From Firmicutes bacterium CAG:882 (GTDB lineage Bacteria > Bacillota > Clostridia > Lachnospirales > Lachnospiraceae), in assembly GCA_000435595.1 (NCBI GenBank), contig FR895451.1, positions 1-64,000 on the forward strand: DNA of 64,000 bases, read 5' to 3'. The translations under genes and the position numbers were made by a program. Numbering within the stretch: the first letter of the stretch is position 1; each line of letters begins with the position of its first letter. Positions 62,573 through 64,000 of the stretch are shown here, in pieces. Under the pieces are notes generated by a model. That model was not told the DNA's origin. It saw only the letters and a list, made by a program, of their open reading frames with translations, and searched no databases.

Positions 62573-63502
62573 ATGAACATCACAATCACGGGTAATCTCG
62601 GCGGCGGAAAAAGCAGCGTGTGCAGAGAGCTGGAAAAATATGGATTCAAGATTATAACAGGAGGAGGGCTGTTCAGGGATATTGCTAAGGAGAAGGGCGT
62701 TTCCGTGCTTGAGCTCAATGAACTAGCCAAGGCTGACCGCTCAATTGACGATTTGATTGACAATCGTACTGCAAAGATAGGAAAAGAGGAGGACAATGTC
62801 CTCTTTGATTCAAGACTGGCATGGCATTTTGCGCCGGACAGCTTTAAGGTGTTTCTTTTGACGGACAGCTACGAGGCGGCACGCAGAACCTTTGCAGGCG
62901 GAGCGAGAGAGGCTGAGGAATACTCTGACATCAATGCAACAATGGCAGGTTTAAAGCAGAGAGCAGACCTTGAGAGAGCACGCTTCAAGGAGCTTTACAA
63001 TATTGATTACTATAACAGAAATAATTACGACCTCATCATTGAGAGCACATACGCTTCACCGGAGCAGATTGCGAAGGAAATTATGAGAAATTTTGAGGAG
63101 TTTAAGGTAAATAAGTTCCACTCAAGGCTTGAACTCAATATCAGAACCTTCTATCCGACACAGCACTTTACAGATTTCGACAGGGCAGCGTATGATAAAA
63201 AGGTTTCGGAGATTAAAAACTATGAGGCAATCTGTATGTCGGATTCACCGATTCTTGCAGGTAATGACGGATATACATATATCCTCGATGGCGCGGAGGA
63301 AGTGTATGCGGCGATAGCCACGGGAAGAGTGTTTGGATGTGTTGATTACATCCGTAACGATGAGGCTTCCACAAAGAGAATACCGAAGCTTGCAAAGGCG
63401 GATGTGGCAGACTATGAGGCGCTCGCAGACTTTAAGTATCTTGTATACCCTGACGAGCTGGGAAGCAAACCGGGATTCCTGCTCAATGTGTACGGCAGAT
63501 AA
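62573..63502 (+). CDS. P-loop kinase-like protein (cytidylate-kinase-like) with C-terminal extension
   Basis: The 309-residue protein opens with the P-loop TITGNLGGGKSSVCREL. The layout to about residue 190 follows the cytidylate-kinase-like (Cytidylate_kin_2) group: a TGGGLFRDIAKEKG segment, FDSRLAWHF in the position of the substrate strand, a lid with several arginines (QRADLERARFKELY), and YDLIIEST near the end. Residues about 195-309 form an added domain that I cannot place. The substrate may be a nucleotide or not; the domain extension argues for a specialised role. GCGAGGAAA precedes ATG 62573. Confidence 0.72.
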   Translation: MNITITGNLGGGKSSVCRELEKYGFKIITGGGLFRDIAKEKGVSVLELNELAKADRSIDDLIDNRTAKIGKEEDNVLFDSRLAWHFAPDSFKVFLLTDSYEAARRTFAGGAREAEEYSDINATMAGLKQRADLERARFKELYNIDYYNRNNYDLIIESTYASPEQIAKEIMRNFEEFKVNKFHSRLELNIRTFYPTQHFTDFDRAAYDKKVSEIKNYEAICMSDSPILAGNDGYTYILDGAEEVYAAIATGRVFGCVDYIRNDEASTKRIPKLAKADVADYEALADFKYLVYPDELGSKPGFLLNVYGR

Positions 63503-63543
63503 TAATACAAAAGTATAGACGATAAGCTGCGATGGAGGAAAAA

Positions 63544-64000
63544 ATGAAGAGAATACTGATGATACTTTGCTGCGCTCTTGTGCTGACGGGATGCTCAAAA
63601 AAGCAGGAGATTACACCTGAGGTTATAGAGCTGGAGGAACTGAAGGGCTTTCAGCCGGATGCGGAGAATCCCGACTCCGACAACGACGGAATTACCGATG
63701 AGGATGAGAAAAAGCTTGGAACCAACCCGAACAAGGCGGACACGGACGGGGACGGCATATATGATGGATTGGAGATTCGTCTCGGGCTTGACCCGTTGAA
63801 TGCCAAGTCCGACGGTAAGAACAAGGACAGTGAGCGCACATTCGAGGAGGAATATTCCTGTGATACGGCAACACTCACGGTTGAGGGCAATTATGCGACA
63901 GCGGACATTGTGTTTCAGCAGAGCGAGGGGGTATTCAATGTTCCCATTGCAATCACTCCTGTGTACGAAATTTACATGGAAAACCAGAAATTTGAATCGG
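63544..64000 (+). CDS. Lipoprotein with calcium-binding (TSP3-like) repeats, cut by the window edge
   Basis: ATG 63544 follows GGAGG (63534-63538). The frame is open to 64000, giving 152 residues of a longer protein. A lipoprotein signal peptide ends in the lipobox LTGC (cysteine about residue 17). Residues about 45-80 carry thrombospondin-type-3-like calcium loops: DSDNDGITDEDE, then NPNKADTDGDGIYDGLE and LGLDPLNAKSDG. Such repeats form rigid calcium-bound stalks. A further beta-rich domain begins near residue 100. The function cannot be told from the part seen. Confidence 0.85.
   Translation, partial: MKRILMILCCALVLTGCSKKQEITPEVIELEELKGFQPDAENPDSDNDGITDEDEKKLGTNPNKADTDGDGIYDGLEIRLGLDPLNAKSDGKNKDSERTFEEEYSCDTATLTVEGNYATADIVFQQSEGVFNVPIAITPVYEIYMENQKFES

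Noticed and set aside
1..64000. CRISPR arrays, tRNA or rRNA genes, complete insertion sequences
   Set aside because: No regularly spaced long direct repeats, no cloverleaf or rRNA core sequences and no transposase genes were seen.

Overview
The window looks like a chromosome segment of a motile, Gram-positive member of the Clostridia, most likely family Lachnospiraceae. The evidence is a single long fla/che cluster with Firmicute-type parts (FliY instead of a plain FliN, FlbD, CheC/CheD, a sigma-D gene, a DUF6115 protein), CodY, strong AGGAGG ribosome binding sites, and the order topA - codY - fla/che - rpsB - tsf, which resembles the Bacillus/Clostridium order. The genus is not certain. Every gene I can support is on the + strand.

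Layout. (a) 1-1100: a terminator from upstream, a promoter, and a truncated nuclease/transposase-family remnant. (b) 1150-17450: a type IV pilus (T4P) locus with its own promoter: pilC, pilA, pilD, a pilM-pilN fusion, pilO, four minor-pilin-like genes and a very large exported protein. No extension (PilB) or retraction (PilT) ATPase is present. The three large gaps in this locus (2560-2932, 4232-4864, 7627-7768) hold imperfect palindromes that share a 13-base core, plus a row of perfect hairpins before pilMN. (c) 17469-22424: comM, dprA and topA, with a promoter ahead of comM. (d) 22637-23416: codY, preceded by a terminator that overlaps a candidate promoter. (e) 23573-59028: a 35-kb flagellar and chemotaxis operon, flgB to sigD and beyond. 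It contains one gene that does not fit (a sugar-nucleotide epimerase-like gene between flgE and flbD), a PilZ gene, and a strong candidate internal promoter ahead of cheY. (f) 59037-61024: rpsB and tsf with a structured leader and a hairpin between them. (g) 61025-64000: an accessory-looking stretch with repeated TTGCGTA motifs, a 59-codon gene broken by a 10-bp tandem duplication, an unrecognised gene, a P-loop kinase-like gene and the start of a calcium-repeat lipoprotein.

How the genes work together. The T4P genes give a platform (PilC), an inner-membrane alignment complex (PilMN-PilO), a major pilin with its peptidase, and a set of minor pilins followed by a large secreted protein. This order resembles the minor-pilin/PilY1 tip operons of Proteobacteria. 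The flagellar operon codes for nearly the whole basal body, export gate, hook, stator, switch, chemotaxis core and sigma-D. The PilZ protein suggests c-di-GMP control of motility.

Most exciting candidates: the pilus-tip-like module with a 1500-residue protein built of three repeated modules, and the recurring RNA-hairpin/palindrome elements that punctuate the pilus operon.
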